From Massilia niastensis DSM 21313 (GTDB lineage Bacteria > Pseudomonadota > Gammaproteobacteria > Burkholderiales > Burkholderiaceae_D): a DNA stretch of 64,000 nt. Below, in pieces: positions 39,466 to 48,687 of this stretch (positions are counted from its first letter, which is position 1; the number at the start of each line of letters is the position of its first letter). Both the position numbers and the translations under genes were made by a program. Under the pieces are notes generated by a model, which was not told the DNA's origin, did not search any database, and worked only from the letters and a program-made list of their open reading frames with translations. The DNA lies in the NCBI RefSeq assembly GCF_000382345.1, contig NZ_KB908078.1:139849-203848 (forward strand), in the 5' to 3' direction.

Positions 39466-39562
39466 GTGAAACCCCTTGGAATTATTCGTTTTGAGAGAGC
39501 AAGTCGGCGCGATGGTGGTAGGCGCGCCGCTGCTTGATACATGAAGTTGACGTAGATTAACG

Positions 39563-39994
39563 CTATTTAAGCGCGAAGTCGATGGCAAACCTGTATCCGT
39601 CCGGTCCCAGTCCGCAGATCACGCCGCGCGCGATGGCAGAGAGATAGGAATGGTGACGGAAGGCTTCGCGCTGGTGGATATTCGAGATATGCACCTCCAC
39701 GAAGGGGATCGCCACGCCGGCAAGCGCATCGCGCAGAGCCACGCTGGTATGGGTCAGGCCGCCTGGGTTGATGACGATCGCTTCCACGCCTTCGTCGCGC
39801 GCGGCATGGATGCGGTCGATCAGTGCGCCTTCATGATTACTTTGGAAGCAGTCGAGCGTTGCGCCGGCCGCCTGGGCTTGGGCCACCGCCGCCGCTTCGA
39901 TGTCGGCCAGGGTGGTCGCGCCGTACACACCCGGCTCCCGGGTCCCTAGTAGATTCAGATTTGGACCGTTGAGCAGCAGTAGCTTTTTCGCCAT
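39563..39994 (-). CDS. aroQ: Type II 3-dehydroquinate dehydratase
   Basis: A 143-residue enzyme of the shikimate pathway, converting 3-dehydroquinate to 3-dehydroshikimate. It shows [20 protein letters not shown] with the catalytic tyrosine, [30 protein letters not shown] and [19 protein letters not shown]. Position directly upstream of accB-accC is widespread in beta- and gammaproteobacteria. aroE of the same pathway lies 7 kb away at 47028. Confidence 0.97.
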   Translation of the reverse strand: MAKKLLLLNGPNLNLLGTREPGVYGATTLADIEAAAVAQAQAAGATLDCFQSNHEGALIDRIHAARDEGVEAIVINPGGLTHTSVALRDALAGVAIPFVEVHISNIHQREAFRHHSYLSAIARGVICGLGPDGYRFAIDFALK

Positions 39995-40116
39995 GATAAG
40001 GAGTCTGTATGCCCGAAAGTCAGGCATTGTGCCGCCAAGCACGCCTGTTGGCAAGCGGTAAAATTGTCAGTTGATGAAGGCAGTTTAACAGCAGTTTCGA
40101 AAAGGACGACCGTTCG

Positions 40117-40677
40117 TTATCCGTTCAGCTTGGCAAGATCCGCGCGCAGTTCATCGAACTTGAGCTTGCCCAGGTAAGTCTTGCGCACTTGCCCGTCCGC
40201 GCCGATCAGGACCGTATAGGGCAGGCCGCCGGCGGTATTGCCGAACTCGCGCGACAGCTCGGTGCCGCCCATGCCGGCCACGTACAGCGGATAGGCGATC
40301 TTGAGTTTGGCAGCGAATTCGGCCATGTTGGACGGCGAATCGATGCCGATGCCGATCACATTGAAGTGCTTGCCGCCGTCTTCGCCGGCCAGGTGCGACA
40401 GTTCGGGCATTTCCTGCACGCAGGGTGCGCACCAGGTGGCCCAGAAATTCACCAGCAGCGGCTTGCCTTGCCATTTCGACAGCGATTGCGGCTTGCCTTC
40501 CAGATCGTTGAGCGACTGGCCGAACAGGTTGGCGACAGCCGTGTGCTGCGGGCCGCCGGTCGGGGCGATCGCGGTGGTGACCGGGGGCGGGTCTTTCTTG
40601 TTGATGGCCACCAGGGCGCCCATCACGCCGAACATGGCGGCAACGGCCGTGTAGGCGGCCACGTGTTTCTTGTTCAT
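40117..40677 (-). CDS. TlpA-family thiol:disulfide oxidoreductase
   Basis: A 186-residue membrane-anchored, periplasm-facing thioredoxin. One N-terminal hydrophobic helix (about residues 7-25) is followed by the thioredoxin domain with active site WCAPC (C83, C86) and the cis-proline region in GGLPYTVLIG. TlpA/ResA-like proteins reduce disulfides in cytochrome c maturation or other exported proteins. Its ATG overlaps the stop of the upstream gene (ATGA). The specific partner is not evident. Confidence 0.9.
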   Translation of the reverse strand: MNKKHVAAYTAVAAMFGVMGALVAINKKDPPPVTTAIAPTGGPQHTAVANLFGQSLNDLEGKPQSLSKWQGKPLLVNFWATWCAPCVQEMPELSHLAGEDGGKHFNVIGIGIDSPSNMAEFAAKLKIAYPLYVAGMGGTELSREFGNTAGGLPYTVLIGADGQVRKTYLGKLKFDELRADLAKLNG

Positions 40678-41306
40678 TCGTCTTGTTCCAGAGTCTCGTC
40701 GGTAGTCATCAGTGCGCGCAGGCCGGCGGCGTCGACGCGCTGCAGGCGGCCGTCGGAACGCGGCTTGAGGGCGCCGCGCAGGTCGTGGAACTCGTAGAGC
40801 TCGGCATGAACGGTTTCCTTCTGCCAGGTAAAGCTCACGGTCTCGACCGGCGGATGGCGGCCCCCCTTGAAATGCGGGATTTCCGAGATCTCAATATTAA
40901 CATTACGGTTGAGTAAATATATCTCGACCTCCTTGGCGCTGTCGGCAAACAGCTGGAGGTGGATGCCGTCGTGCTCGCCGGCGGTGCCGTTGAGCACGGC
41001 GCCGGTGAGGTAGGGGCGGAACTCGGCCAGCGCTTCCATCACCTGCAGGGCGGTGACGCGCAGGTGGGCCAGGCGCCGGCCGTGTTCGGGGCCGCCGAAC
41101 ATGGCCAGGTACTTGCGCACCTCGTCCTCGATCTGGTTGTCGTCGGGCATCATGTTGGGCTTCGGCTGGTCGACGCCCAGCACCTGGCGCGCCGCCTTGC
41201 GCCGGGCGGTCGCGTAGTCCGCCCCATCCTGGGCGATCATGCGCGCTGCCGTGGCGGCGATCTCGGCGCGCAACTGGAGGAGATCGTTGTTCTGGTTCGG
41301 CATCAT
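40674..41306 (-). CDS. Conserved hypothetical protein, possible nucleotidyltransferase-like fold
   Basis: A 210-residue cytoplasmic protein of a family I recall next to mpl in Burkholderiales but cannot name. The first half is helical (LLQLRAEIAATAARMIAQDG, ATARRKAARQVLG). The second half has YLTGAVLNGTAGEHDGIHLQ followed by LFADSAKEVEIYLL. The G-T-x9-L-x-L-F-x-D pattern resembles minimal nucleotidyltransferases, but a catalytic DxD is not obvious, so this is only a suggestion. Start codon choice is uncertain: ATG 41306, 41303 or 41318 are all possible and none has a strong ribosome-binding site. Confidence 0.8.
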   Translation of the reverse strand: MMPNQNNDLLQLRAEIAATAARMIAQDGADYATARRKAARQVLGVDQPKPNMMPDDNQIEDEVRKYLAMFGGPEHGRRLAHLRVTALQVMEALAEFRPYLTGAVLNGTAGEHDGIHLQLFADSAKEVEIYLLNRNVNIEISEIPHFKGGRHPPVETVSFTWQKETVHAELYEFHDLRGALKPRSDGRLQRVDAAGLRALMTTDETLEQDE

Positions 41307-41384
41307 GGGGAGAATCATACTCTTGAACGGAAAATGACAGCGGCTCGGGTAGAATCGCGTATTCGCAATTCCACACGTCATGTC

Positions 41385-42755
41385 ATGCACATTCATATTC
41401 TCGGTATTTGCGGCACCTTCATGGGCGGCCTGGCCGTGCTGGCCAAGGAAGCCGGCCACCGCGTCACCGGCTGCGACGCCAACGTCTATCCCCCGATGAG
41501 CACCCAGCTGGAAGCCCAGGGAATCGAATTGATCCAGGGCTATGGCCCGGAACAGGTGTCGCTGAACCCGGACCTGTATGTGATCGGTAATGTAATGACG
41601 CGTGGTAACCCGCTGATCGAGGAAATCCTGAACCGCGGCCTGAAGTATATGTCGGGCCCGCAATGGATCGGCGAGCATATCCTGCGTGAAAAATGGGTGC
41701 TGGCCGTGGCCGGCACGCACGGCAAGACCACGACCACCTCGATGCTGGCCTGGATCCTGGAAGACGCCGGCTATGCGCCGGGCTTCCTGATCGGCGGCGT
41801 GCCGATGAATTTCGGCGTCTCGGCGCGCCTGCACGGCGACAAGCCGTCCGAGTTCTTCGTGATCGAGGCCGACGAATACGACACCGCCTTCTTCGACAAG
41901 CGCAGCAAGTTCGTGCACTACCACGCCCGCACCGCGGTGCTGAACAACCTCGAATACGACCACGCCGACATCTTCCCCGACATCGGCGCCATCGAAACCC
42001 AGTTCCACCACCTGGTGCGCACCGTGCCGGGCGTGGGCCGCCTGGTCGTGAACGGCGACGAAGCCTCGCTGGGCCGCGTGCTCAAGCGCGGCTGCTGGAG
42101 CGAGAAGGAGACCTTCGGCGCGGCCGACGGCGTGGACTGGAGCCTGGTCGAGCATCCGGGCGGCGCCAGCTTCGACGTGGTGTTCAACCATGAAGTGCTG
42201 GGCACCGTGCACTGGGACCTGACGGGCAGGCACAACCGCTCGAACGCGCTGGCCGCGATCGCCGCCGCGCGCCATGTCGGCGTGCCCCCGGGCCAGGCCA
42301 TCGACTCGCTGTCGCGCTTCCAGAGCGTCAAGCGGCGCATGGAAGTGCGCGGCGCCGTGAACGGCATCACCGTGTACGACGACTTCGCCCACCATCCGAC
42401 CGCGATCGCCACCACCGTGGGCGGCCTGCGCCAGAAGCTTGGCACGGCCGGGCGCATCCTGGCCGTGCTCGAGCCGCGCTCGAACACCATGAAGCTGGGC
42501 GCCATGAAGGACGCGCTGCCGGGCAGCCTGAAGGACGCCGACCTGGTGTTCGGCTTCGGCAGCCAGCAGGCGCTGGGCTGGTCGCTGGCCGACGCGCTGA
42601 AACCGCTGGGCGCGATCGCGCACAGCTTCGACCAGCTCGACTACCTGGTGCAGGCGGTGGTGCAGGCGGCCCAGCCGGGCGACCATATCCTCGTGATGAG
42701 CAACGGCGGCTTCGGCGGCGTGCACCAGAAGCTGCTGGACGCGCTGGCCCCATGA
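41385..42755 (+). CDS. mpl: UDP-MurNAc:L-alanyl-gamma-D-glutamyl-meso-DAP ligase
   Basis: A 456-residue Mur-type ligase that reattaches recycled murein tripeptide to UDP-MurNAc. The N-terminal Rossmann region reads HIHILGICGTFMGGLA, the ATP loop GTHGKTTTT is at residues 110-118, and YDDFAHHPTAI matches the ligase C-terminal domain. The start ATG at 41385 begins directly at the conserved strand. It is divergent from the hypothetical gene, with 78 bases between. The stop overlaps the next start as ATGA, opening a coupled gene chain. Confidence 0.97.
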   Translation: MHIHILGICGTFMGGLAVLAKEAGHRVTGCDANVYPPMSTQLEAQGIELIQGYGPEQVSLNPDLYVIGNVMTRGNPLIEEILNRGLKYMSGPQWIGEHILREKWVLAVAGTHGKTTTTSMLAWILEDAGYAPGFLIGGVPMNFGVSARLHGDKPSEFFVIEADEYDTAFFDKRSKFVHYHARTAVLNNLEYDHADIFPDIGAIETQFHHLVRTVPGVGRLVVNGDEASLGRVLKRGCWSEKETFGAADGVDWSLVEHPGGASFDVVFNHEVLGTVHWDLTGRHNRSNALAAIAAARHVGVPPGQAIDSLSRFQSVKRRMEVRGAVNGITVYDDFAHHPTAIATTVGGLRQKLGTAGRILAVLEPRSNTMKLGAMKDALPGSLKDADLVFGFGSQQALGWSLADALKPLGAIAHSFDQLDYLVQAVVQAAQPGDHILVMSNGGFGGVHQKLLDALAP

Positions 42756-43345
42756 TCCTGTACTTGCACGGTTTCCGTTCGTCGCCGCGTTCGTTCAAGG
42801 CGCGGGTGGTGCAAAAGACGCTGGAAGGGGCTGGCCGCGCGCATGAGCTGATCTGCCCGCAGCTGCCCGCGTCGCCGAAGGCGGCGATGGAACTGGCCCT
42901 GCTGCTGGCCGAACGCCATGCGCCGCACGACCTGTCCATCATCGGTTCCTCGCTGGGCGGTTTCTACGCCACCTGGCTGGCCGAGCGCCTCGGCGTGCGC
43001 GCGGTCGTGATCAACCCGGCGGTCGACCCGACCCGCAACCTGGAACAGCATGTCGGGGTCACCAGGGCCTGGCATTCGGATGATTTATTCGAGTTCAAGC
43101 AGGAGTACATTGGTGAACTGGAGGCGCTGCGGGTGCGGACGATCACGCGTCCCGAGCGTTATTTCCTGCTGGCCGCCACCGGCGACGAGGTGCTCGACTA
43201 CCGCGAGATGGTGGCCCACTATGCCGGCGCGCGCCAGCATGTGATCGAGGGCAGCGATCATGCGATCTCCGAATTTCCGCAGTATGTGGACGAGGTGCTT
43301 GCGTTCTGCACGCCGCAGCCTGGCAAAGCGGGCGCGCTGCAGTGA
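42752..43345 (+). CDS. YqiA/YcfP-family alpha/beta hydrolase (esterase)
   Basis: A 197-residue small serine hydrolase. It opens with MILYLHGFRSSPRSFKA, the oxyanion region. The nucleophile is S67 in GSSLGG, a likely acid is in AATGDEVLDY and the histidine is in EGSDHAISEF. YqiA of E. coli is an esterase acting on short acyl and CoA esters; the natural substrate is unknown. It overlaps both mpl (ATGA) and ubiC (GTGA), so the three are co-translated. Confidence 0.9.
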   Translation: MILYLHGFRSSPRSFKARVVQKTLEGAGRAHELICPQLPASPKAAMELALLLAERHAPHDLSIIGSSLGGFYATWLAERLGVRAVVINPAVDPTRNLEQHVGVTRAWHSDDLFEFKQEYIGELEALRVRTITRPERYFLLAATGDEVLDYREMVAHYAGARQHVIEGSDHAISEFPQYVDEVLAFCTPQPGKAGALQ

Positions 43346-43938
43346 GGGGCGGTTCGTTGCGCCAGGCGGCCTGGCAGCCGCATGCCCGCGCCGTGCGCGC
43401 GCCCCTCGCCATGCATGACTGGCTGACCACCCCGGGCTCGCTGACCGCGCGCCTGACCGCGCAGAGCGGCAGCTTCCGGGTGCGCCGCCTGCACCAGGGC
43501 GGCGCCCTGTGCCTGGCGGACGAGGCGCGCGCGATCGCCCTGCCGCGCCGGGAGCAGGTGTGCGAGCGCGAAGTGCTGCTGGTCTGCGACGGCAGGCCGG
43601 TGGTGTTCGGCCATACCGTGGTGCCGATGCGCTGCACCGCGCACGACTGGCCGCTGTTTTCCGCGCTGGGCGAGCGTTCGCTCGGCACCACCCTGTTCTA
43701 CGACCCGCTGGTGCGCCGCGGCCGGCTCGAGTTCGCGCGCCTGCGCGCGGGCCATCCGCTGGTGGAGCGCGTGCGCGCCGCCGCCGCCGGGGCCGGGGAC
43801 GACAGCGGGGACGAAACGATTTATTTTGCGCGGCGCTGTGTCTACCGCCGCCGTCAAGGACTGCTGCTGGTCACCGAGGTATTCTTGCCCGCGGTGCTGG
43901 ACCTGGCGGCAGCCGCACACCTGAAGAACACGAAATAA
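43342..43938 (+). CDS. ubiC: Chorismate pyruvate-lyase
   Basis: A 198-residue enzyme that converts chorismate to 4-hydroxybenzoate and pyruvate, the first step of ubiquinone ring synthesis. Family features are MHDWLTTPGSLTARL, CEREVLLVCDGRPVVFGHTV, ERSLGTTLFYDP and the C-terminal LLVTEVFLPAV with the catalytic glutamate. The GTG start overlaps the esterase stop. No other ubi gene is in the window. Confidence 0.88.
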   Translation: MRGGSLRQAAWQPHARAVRAPLAMHDWLTTPGSLTARLTAQSGSFRVRRLHQGGALCLADEARAIALPRREQVCEREVLLVCDGRPVVFGHTVVPMRCTAHDWPLFSALGERSLGTTLFYDPLVRRGRLEFARLRAGHPLVERVRAAAAGAGDDSGDETIYFARRCVYRRRQGLLLVTEVFLPAVLDLAAAAHLKNTK

Positions 43939-43939
43939 C

Positions 43940-45973
43940 ATGAATCTATTTTTTGAAGAGTCGGGCGACTTCAAGGTCGGCGCCGTACTGTCGCAGGCCG
44001 GCGAGGCTTACCAGGTCGAGATGCCGAGCGGGAAACGCACCAAGGTCAAGGCGAAGGACGTGCTGCTGCAGTTCGACAAGCCGGAACCGCAAGCCCTGCT
44101 GGACGCCGCCAAGGGCATCGCCGCCGAGGTCGACCTCGACTTCCTGTGGGAAGTGGCGGGCGCCGAGGAATTCGGCTTCGCCGAGCTGGGCGCCGAATAC
44201 TTCGGCCATGCGCCGCTGCCGTTCGAGGCCGCCGGCCTGGTGCTGGCGCTGCACGGCGCGCCGATCTATTTCTATAAAAAGGGCCGCGGACGCTACAAGG
44301 CCGCGCCCGAGCAGTCGCTGAAGGCGGCGCTGGCCGGCATCGAGAAGAAGAAGCAGCAGGCGATCATCCAGGCCGGCTATGTGGACGAGCTGAAGGCGGG
44401 CAAGCTGCCGCAGGCCATGCAGGCGCTGGTGCAGCAGCTGCTGTTCAAGCCGGACAAGAACACCATCGAATACAAGGCGCTGGAAACGGCCGCCGACGAG
44501 ATGCAGACCACGGCCCAGCGCCTGATGCTGGCCAACGGCGGCCTGGCCTCGCCCAAGGAACTGCACATGGCGCGCTTCCTGTTCGAGCACTTCCCGCGCG
44601 GCGCCGGCTTCCCGCCGGTGGATGTGCCGAAGGCGCCCGCCGACCTGCCGCTGGCCGACGTGGCCGCGTTCTCGATCGACGACGTGACCACCACCGAGAT
44701 CGACGATGCGTTCTCGGTGGTGAAGCTGGAGGATGGCACCGTGCGCGTGGGTATCCACATCGCGGCCCCGGGCCTGGGCATCCGCCCGGACGACGCCATC
44801 GACAAGATCGCGCGCACCCGCATGTCGACCGTGTATATGCCGGGCGACAAGATCACCATGCTGCCGGACGAGGTGGTCGACGCCTTCACCCTGGCCGAGG
44901 GCAACGATTGCCCGGCGCTGTCGCTGTACGCGGTGCTCAACCCGGGCGACTGGTCGGTGGTCTCGACCACCACCCGCGCCGAGCGCGTGCCGGTCAAGAG
45001 CAACCTGCGCCACAACGACCTCGACGAGGTGGTCAACGAAGAGACCCTGAATAGCGGCGCGGGCGAGTATCCGCACAAGGAAGAGCTGGGCCTGCTGTGG
45101 CAGTGGGCGCTGGCGCTGGAAGCGGGCCGCATGAAGAAGCGCGAAGCCTTTGGCCTGAAGCCGGAGCAGGCGAACCGCGTCGACTTCAACTTCTACGTCG
45201 AGGACGACGTGGTGACCATCCTGCGCCGCAAGCGCGGCGCGCCGCTGGACAAGATCGTGGCCGAGCTGATGATCTTCGCGAACAGCACCTGGGGCAAGCT
45301 GCTGCACGACTCGGGCGTGCCGGGCATCTACCGTTCGCAGGCACCGGGCGCCGGCGGCTGGAACGCCAAGCTGCAGGTGCGCATGGTGACGCACGCGGCC
45401 CCGCACCAGGGCCTGGGCGTGGACCAGTACGCGTGGAGCACCTCGCCGCTGCGCCGCTACACGGACCTGGTGAACCAGTGGCAGATCCTGGCCTGCGCCT
45501 CGAACGGCGTGACCGCGCCGCTGGTGGCGCCGTTCAAGCACCGCGACGCGACCCTGTTCTCGATCGTGTCGGCGTTCGACGCGGCGTATTCCGCGTACAA
45601 CGACTTCCAGCAGAACATGGAACGCTACTGGTGCCTGCGCTGGCTGGGCCAGGAGCAGGCGAAGCAGGTCGAGGCCGTGGTGCTGAAGGACGAGATCGTG
45701 CGCCTGGCCGAGGTCCCGCTGGTGGTGCGCCTGGCCGGCATGACCCAGGTGGCGCGCGGGGCGCAGGTGCGCCTGGATATCGTGCGCTGGGACGAGGTCG
45801 ACCTGACGCTGGAGGCGCGCCTGCTCGAAGTGGCGGCCGTGGCGCCGGATGCCGCGCTGGCGCTCGAGGATGAGGAAGAGGGCGATACCGGGGAAGCGGC
45901 TGCGACCGAAGCGGTCGAGGCCGAGGGAGCGGTGACGGTGGTGGATACGGGGACGGAGCAGGCGGCGTCGTAA
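43940..45973 (+). CDS. RNB-domain (RNase II/R-like) exoribonuclease
   Basis: A 677-residue 3'-to-5' exoribonuclease. The RNB catalytic domain begins near residue 235. The acidic cluster is D247, E253, D255 and D256 (SIDDVTTTEIDDAFSV); the position equivalent to E. coli RNase II D207 is Glu here. STSPLRRYTDLVNQ is the other hallmark. The N-terminus has a small beta domain but no clear paired cold-shock domains, and the C-terminus ends in an acidic, low-complexity tail (residues about 640-677). It starts 1 base after the ubiC stop. Confidence 0.92.
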   Translation: MNLFFEESGDFKVGAVLSQAGEAYQVEMPSGKRTKVKAKDVLLQFDKPEPQALLDAAKGIAAEVDLDFLWEVAGAEEFGFAELGAEYFGHAPLPFEAAGLVLALHGAPIYFYKKGRGRYKAAPEQSLKAALAGIEKKKQQAIIQAGYVDELKAGKLPQAMQALVQQLLFKPDKNTIEYKALETAADEMQTTAQRLMLANGGLASPKELHMARFLFEHFPRGAGFPPVDVPKAPADLPLADVAAFSIDDVTTTEIDDAFSVVKLEDGTVRVGIHIAAPGLGIRPDDAIDKIARTRMSTVYMPGDKITMLPDEVVDAFTLAEGNDCPALSLYAVLNPGDWSVVSTTTRAERVPVKSNLRHNDLDEVVNEETLNSGAGEYPHKEELGLLWQWALALEAGRMKKREAFGLKPEQANRVDFNFYVEDDVVTILRRKRGAPLDKIVAELMIFANSTWGKLLHDSGVPGIYRSQAPGAGGWNAKLQVRMVTHAAPHQGLGVDQYAWSTSPLRRYTDLVNQWQILACASNGVTAPLVAPFKHRDATLFSIVSAFDAAYSAYNDFQQNMERYWCLRWLGQEQAKQVEAVVLKDEIVRLAEVPLVVRLAGMTQVARGAQVRLDIVRWDEVDLTLEARLLEVAAVAPDAALALEDEEEGDTGEAAATEAVEAEGAVTVVDTGTEQAAS

Positions 45974-45982
45974 AGCCGTGGC

Positions 45983-46007
45983 AGGGTGGACGGGTTCTCC
46001 CGTCCAC
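45983..46007. repeat. Single REP-like palindrome after the RNase gene
   Basis: GTGGACGGG (45986-45994) pairs with CCCGTCCAC (45999-46007) over a TTCT loop, preceded by CAGG. The same GGGTGGACGG head opens the larger element at 49650-49761, so these look like members of one dispersed repeat family. It may also act as a terminator or mRNA stabiliser. Confidence 0.7.
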
Positions 46008-46146
46008 GCTACGCCCACCATTGGCAAAACGCCAATGTATCAACACCTGACTGTTGCACCCACGCCTTATCCCTCCCTACCCGCCCACTGGCGCGGTAGA
46101 ATGATTAAATTCCCTGATTCAACAGCCCCTCCGGCCCCTGCTGCGC

Positions 46147-47031
46147 GTGACGTATTCCCGACAAAACCGCCCCCTGATCATTGCCCTGGCCGTTTCCGTG
46201 GTGGCGCACGCGGCGCTGCTGGCGGTCCGTTTCGCCGCGCCCGACGCCTTCCGCCAGCAGCCGGCCGACCCCGGCCTGGAAGTGGTGCTGGTCAATGCCA
46301 GGCACGCCAAGGCCCCCGCCAAGGCCGACGCCCTGGCCCAGGCCAACCTCGACGGCGGCGGCAGCGCCGACGCGGGGCGCGCCAAGTCGCCGCTGCCGGA
46401 CCTGCGCAAGGTCGAGGATGGCGACAGCATCAAGGCCCTGCAGCGCCGCATCGCCGAACTGGAACAGCAGCAGCAGGACGTGCTCACCCGCGCCCGCCGC
46501 TCGCAGTTCACCGCGCCCGCGCTGACCGAAAAGGACAAGCCCGACCCCACCCGTACCGGCGCCGACAACCTCGATACCAGCCGCGCGATCTCGCGCAGCG
46601 CGGCCGAGATCTTCGAGCGCATCGAAGAGGAAAACCGGCGCCCCAAGCGCACCCAGATCACCCCCAGCACGCGCCAGGTCGGCTACGCGCTGTACTATAA
46701 AGAGATGCAGAAGCGGGTCGAGGAAGTCGGCACGCTCAACTTCCCGCAGCAGAGCGGGCGCAAGCTGTACGGCGAACTGGTGGTCTACATCCCGGTCTTC
46801 CAGGACGGCAGCCTGTACCTGAAGGACGGCGGCCCGCGCATCGAACGCAGTTCGGGCAGCGCGGCGCTGGACAAGGCGGCGCTGGAGATCGTGCGCCGCG
46901 CCGCGCCGTTCGGCAGCTTCCCGGCCAACATGCGCACGCAGGGCAAGGACGACCTATGGGAAGTGTTCACCCGCTTCCGTTTCACCCGAGAGGAAAAAAT
47001 GCAGGCAGAACTCCGAGGAGGCGGCGCATGA
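46147..47031 (+). CDS. TonB-like energy-transducing protein
   Basis: A 294-residue protein anchored by one N-terminal helix (about residues 9-27). A charged coiled region follows (IKALQRRIAELEQQQQDVLT), and a C-terminal TonB-like domain (about 190-285) has YALYYKEMQKRVEEVGTLNF, YGELVVYIPVFQDGSLYL and ALEIVRRAAPFGSFP. TonB proteins pass proton-motive-force energy to outer-membrane receptors. It begins with GTG and has no exbB/exbD nearby, so it may be an accessory or specialised TonB. Its stop overlaps the aroE ATG. Confidence 0.85.
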   Translation: MTYSRQNRPLIIALAVSVVAHAALLAVRFAAPDAFRQQPADPGLEVVLVNARHAKAPAKADALAQANLDGGGSADAGRAKSPLPDLRKVEDGDSIKALQRRIAELEQQQQDVLTRARRSQFTAPALTEKDKPDPTRTGADNLDTSRAISRSAAEIFERIEEENRRPKRTQITPSTRQVGYALYYKEMQKRVEEVGTLNFPQQSGRKLYGELVVYIPVFQDGSLYLKDGGPRIERSSGSAALDKAALEIVRRAAPFGSFPANMRTQGKDDLWEVFTRFRFTREEKMQAELRGGGA

Positions 47032-47837
47032 GCGACCGTTATTGCGTCATCGGCAATCCGATCGCACACAGCAAATCCCCCCAGATCCACGCCGCCTTCG
47101 CGGCCCGGACCGGCCAGGAACTGGACTACGAGCGCTGCCTGGCGCCGCTCGACGGCTTCGAGGCCACGGTGCGCCGCCTCGTCGACGAAGGCTACCGCGG
47201 CGCCAACGTCACCGTGCCCTTCAAGCTGGAGGCGGCGAAGCTGGCCACCCGCTTGTCCGAGCGGGCGCGCGCCGCCGGCGCCGTCAACACCCTGGTGTTC
47301 GCGGATGGCGAGATCGCCGGCGACAACACCGACGGTCCGGGCCTGGTGGCCGACATCGTGCGCAACGCCGGCGTGGCCCTGGGTGGCAAGCGCATCCTGC
47401 TGCTGGGCGCGGGCGGCGCCGCGCGCGGCGTGATGCTGCCGCTGCTGCTCGAAGACCCGCGCGAGATCGTGGTGGCCAACCGCACCCTCGCCACCGCCGA
47501 GGCGATGGCGCGTGATTTCGCGGCCTACGCCGAGCGCATCGCCGTGCGCGGCTTCGCGGACGTGGAGGGCGGCTTCGACGTCGTCATCAACGCCACCTCG
47601 GCCAGCCTGGCGGCCGACGTGCCGCCGGTGCCCGACAGCGTTTTTTGCCAGGGCACCCTCGCATTGGATATGATGTACGGAAATAAACCGACCGTGTACA
47701 TGGACTTCGCGGCGGCCCGCGGCGCGGTTGTACGCGACGGCCTGGGCATGCTGGTGGAGCAGGCGGCCGAAGCCTTCGCCCTGTGGCGCGGGGTGAGGCC
47801 GGACACGGCGGACGTCCTGAACTCGATGCGCCAATAA
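47028..47837 (+). CDS. aroE: Shikimate dehydrogenase
   Basis: A 269-residue NADPH-dependent enzyme reducing 3-dehydroshikimate to shikimate. Substrate residues K66 (NVTVPFK) and D102 (GDNTDGPG) are present, as are the Rossmann loop LLLGAGGAARGV and NADP-binding NRT. The ATG overlaps the tonB-like stop (ATGA), with GAGGAGG 4 bases upstream. mtgA follows after 10 bases; the aroE-mtgA pair is common in betaproteobacteria. Confidence 0.97.
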   Translation: MSDRYCVIGNPIAHSKSPQIHAAFAARTGQELDYERCLAPLDGFEATVRRLVDEGYRGANVTVPFKLEAAKLATRLSERARAAGAVNTLVFADGEIAGDNTDGPGLVADIVRNAGVALGGKRILLLGAGGAARGVMLPLLLEDPREIVVANRTLATAEAMARDFAAYAERIAVRGFADVEGGFDVVINATSASLAADVPPVPDSVFCQGTLALDMMYGNKPTVYMDFAAARGAVVRDGLGMLVEQAAEAFALWRGVRPDTADVLNSMRQ

Positions 47838-47847
47838 TCGATAAGAA

Positions 47848-48561
47848 ATGAGCAAAACGCACAAGGGCCCGGCGCCGCGCCGCTGGCTCAAGTGGATCTT
47901 CCTCGGCCCGCTGCTGCTGGTGCTGGCGATCCAGTTGTACTTCTTCGTCATGGTGTGCTGGTATGCGGTGTTCAACCCGTCCTCGACCAGTTTCATGCGC
48001 CAGCAGCTGTCCGCGCTGCAGGAGAAGAACCCGAATGCGAAGCTCAAGCACCAGTGGGTGTCCTACGAGCGCATCTCGACCAGCCTCAAGCGCGCCGTGG
48101 TGGCTTCCGAGGACGCCAATTTCGCCGACCACGACGGCGTCGACTGGGAAGCGCTGGAGCGCGCCTACGAGCGCAACAACCGCCGCGCCAAGGTGGTTGG
48201 CGGCGGCTCGACCATCACCCAGCAGCTGGCCAAGAACCTGTTCCTGTCCGGCTCGCGCAGCTACCTGCGCAAGGCCCAGGAAATGGTGATCGCCTTCATG
48301 CTGGAGACCGTGATGAGCAAGAAGCGCATCCTCGAGGTCTACCTGAACGTGGTCGAATTCGGCCGCGGCGTGTTCGGCGCCGAAGCGGCGGCGCGCTACT
48401 ACTACAAGACCTCGGCGGCCGGCCTGTCGTCCGCGCAGGCGGCGCGCCTGGCGGTCATGCTGCCCAACCCGCGCTACTACGACAGGCACCGCAGCACGGG
48501 CTACCTGGTGCGCCGTACCAATGCGATCCAGCGCCAGATGCGCTTTGCGGAGCTGCCCTAG
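47848..48561 (+). CDS. mtgA: Monofunctional peptidoglycan glycosyltransferase MtgA
   Basis: A 237-residue GT51 enzyme polymerising lipid II into glycan strands. One N-terminal membrane helix (about residues 13-35) precedes the catalytic domain. Motif 1 is SEDANFADHDGVDW with the catalytic E88, followed by VVGGGSTITQQLAKNLFLS, the RKAQEMVIAFMLE helix and ILEVYLNVVEFGRGVFGAEAAA. No transpeptidase domain is present. It is probably co-transcribed with aroE. Confidence 0.97.
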   Translation: MSKTHKGPAPRRWLKWIFLGPLLLVLAIQLYFFVMVCWYAVFNPSSTSFMRQQLSALQEKNPNAKLKHQWVSYERISTSLKRAVVASEDANFADHDGVDWEALERAYERNNRRAKVVGGGSTITQQLAKNLFLSGSRSYLRKAQEMVIAFMLETVMSKKRILEVYLNVVEFGRGVFGAEAAARYYYKTSAAGLSSAQAARLAVMLPNPRYYDRHRSTGYLVRRTNAIQRQMRFAELP

Positions 48562-48687
48562 TCCCGCCAGGCCCTTGAGCGCCCTGAAACGCCGGATTTC
48601 CGCCCCAATTTGTCGTGACGGGGTGGCCGCGTCCGGGGGTTACGGGTACACTTGCGCTAGTTTCGAATCCGGCCGAGAAAACAGCGC

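Noticed and set aside
48655-48680. TTTCGAATCCGG segment resembling a tRNA T-loop
   Set aside because: No acceptor, anticodon or D-arm pairing can be formed around it; it is the corA leader.
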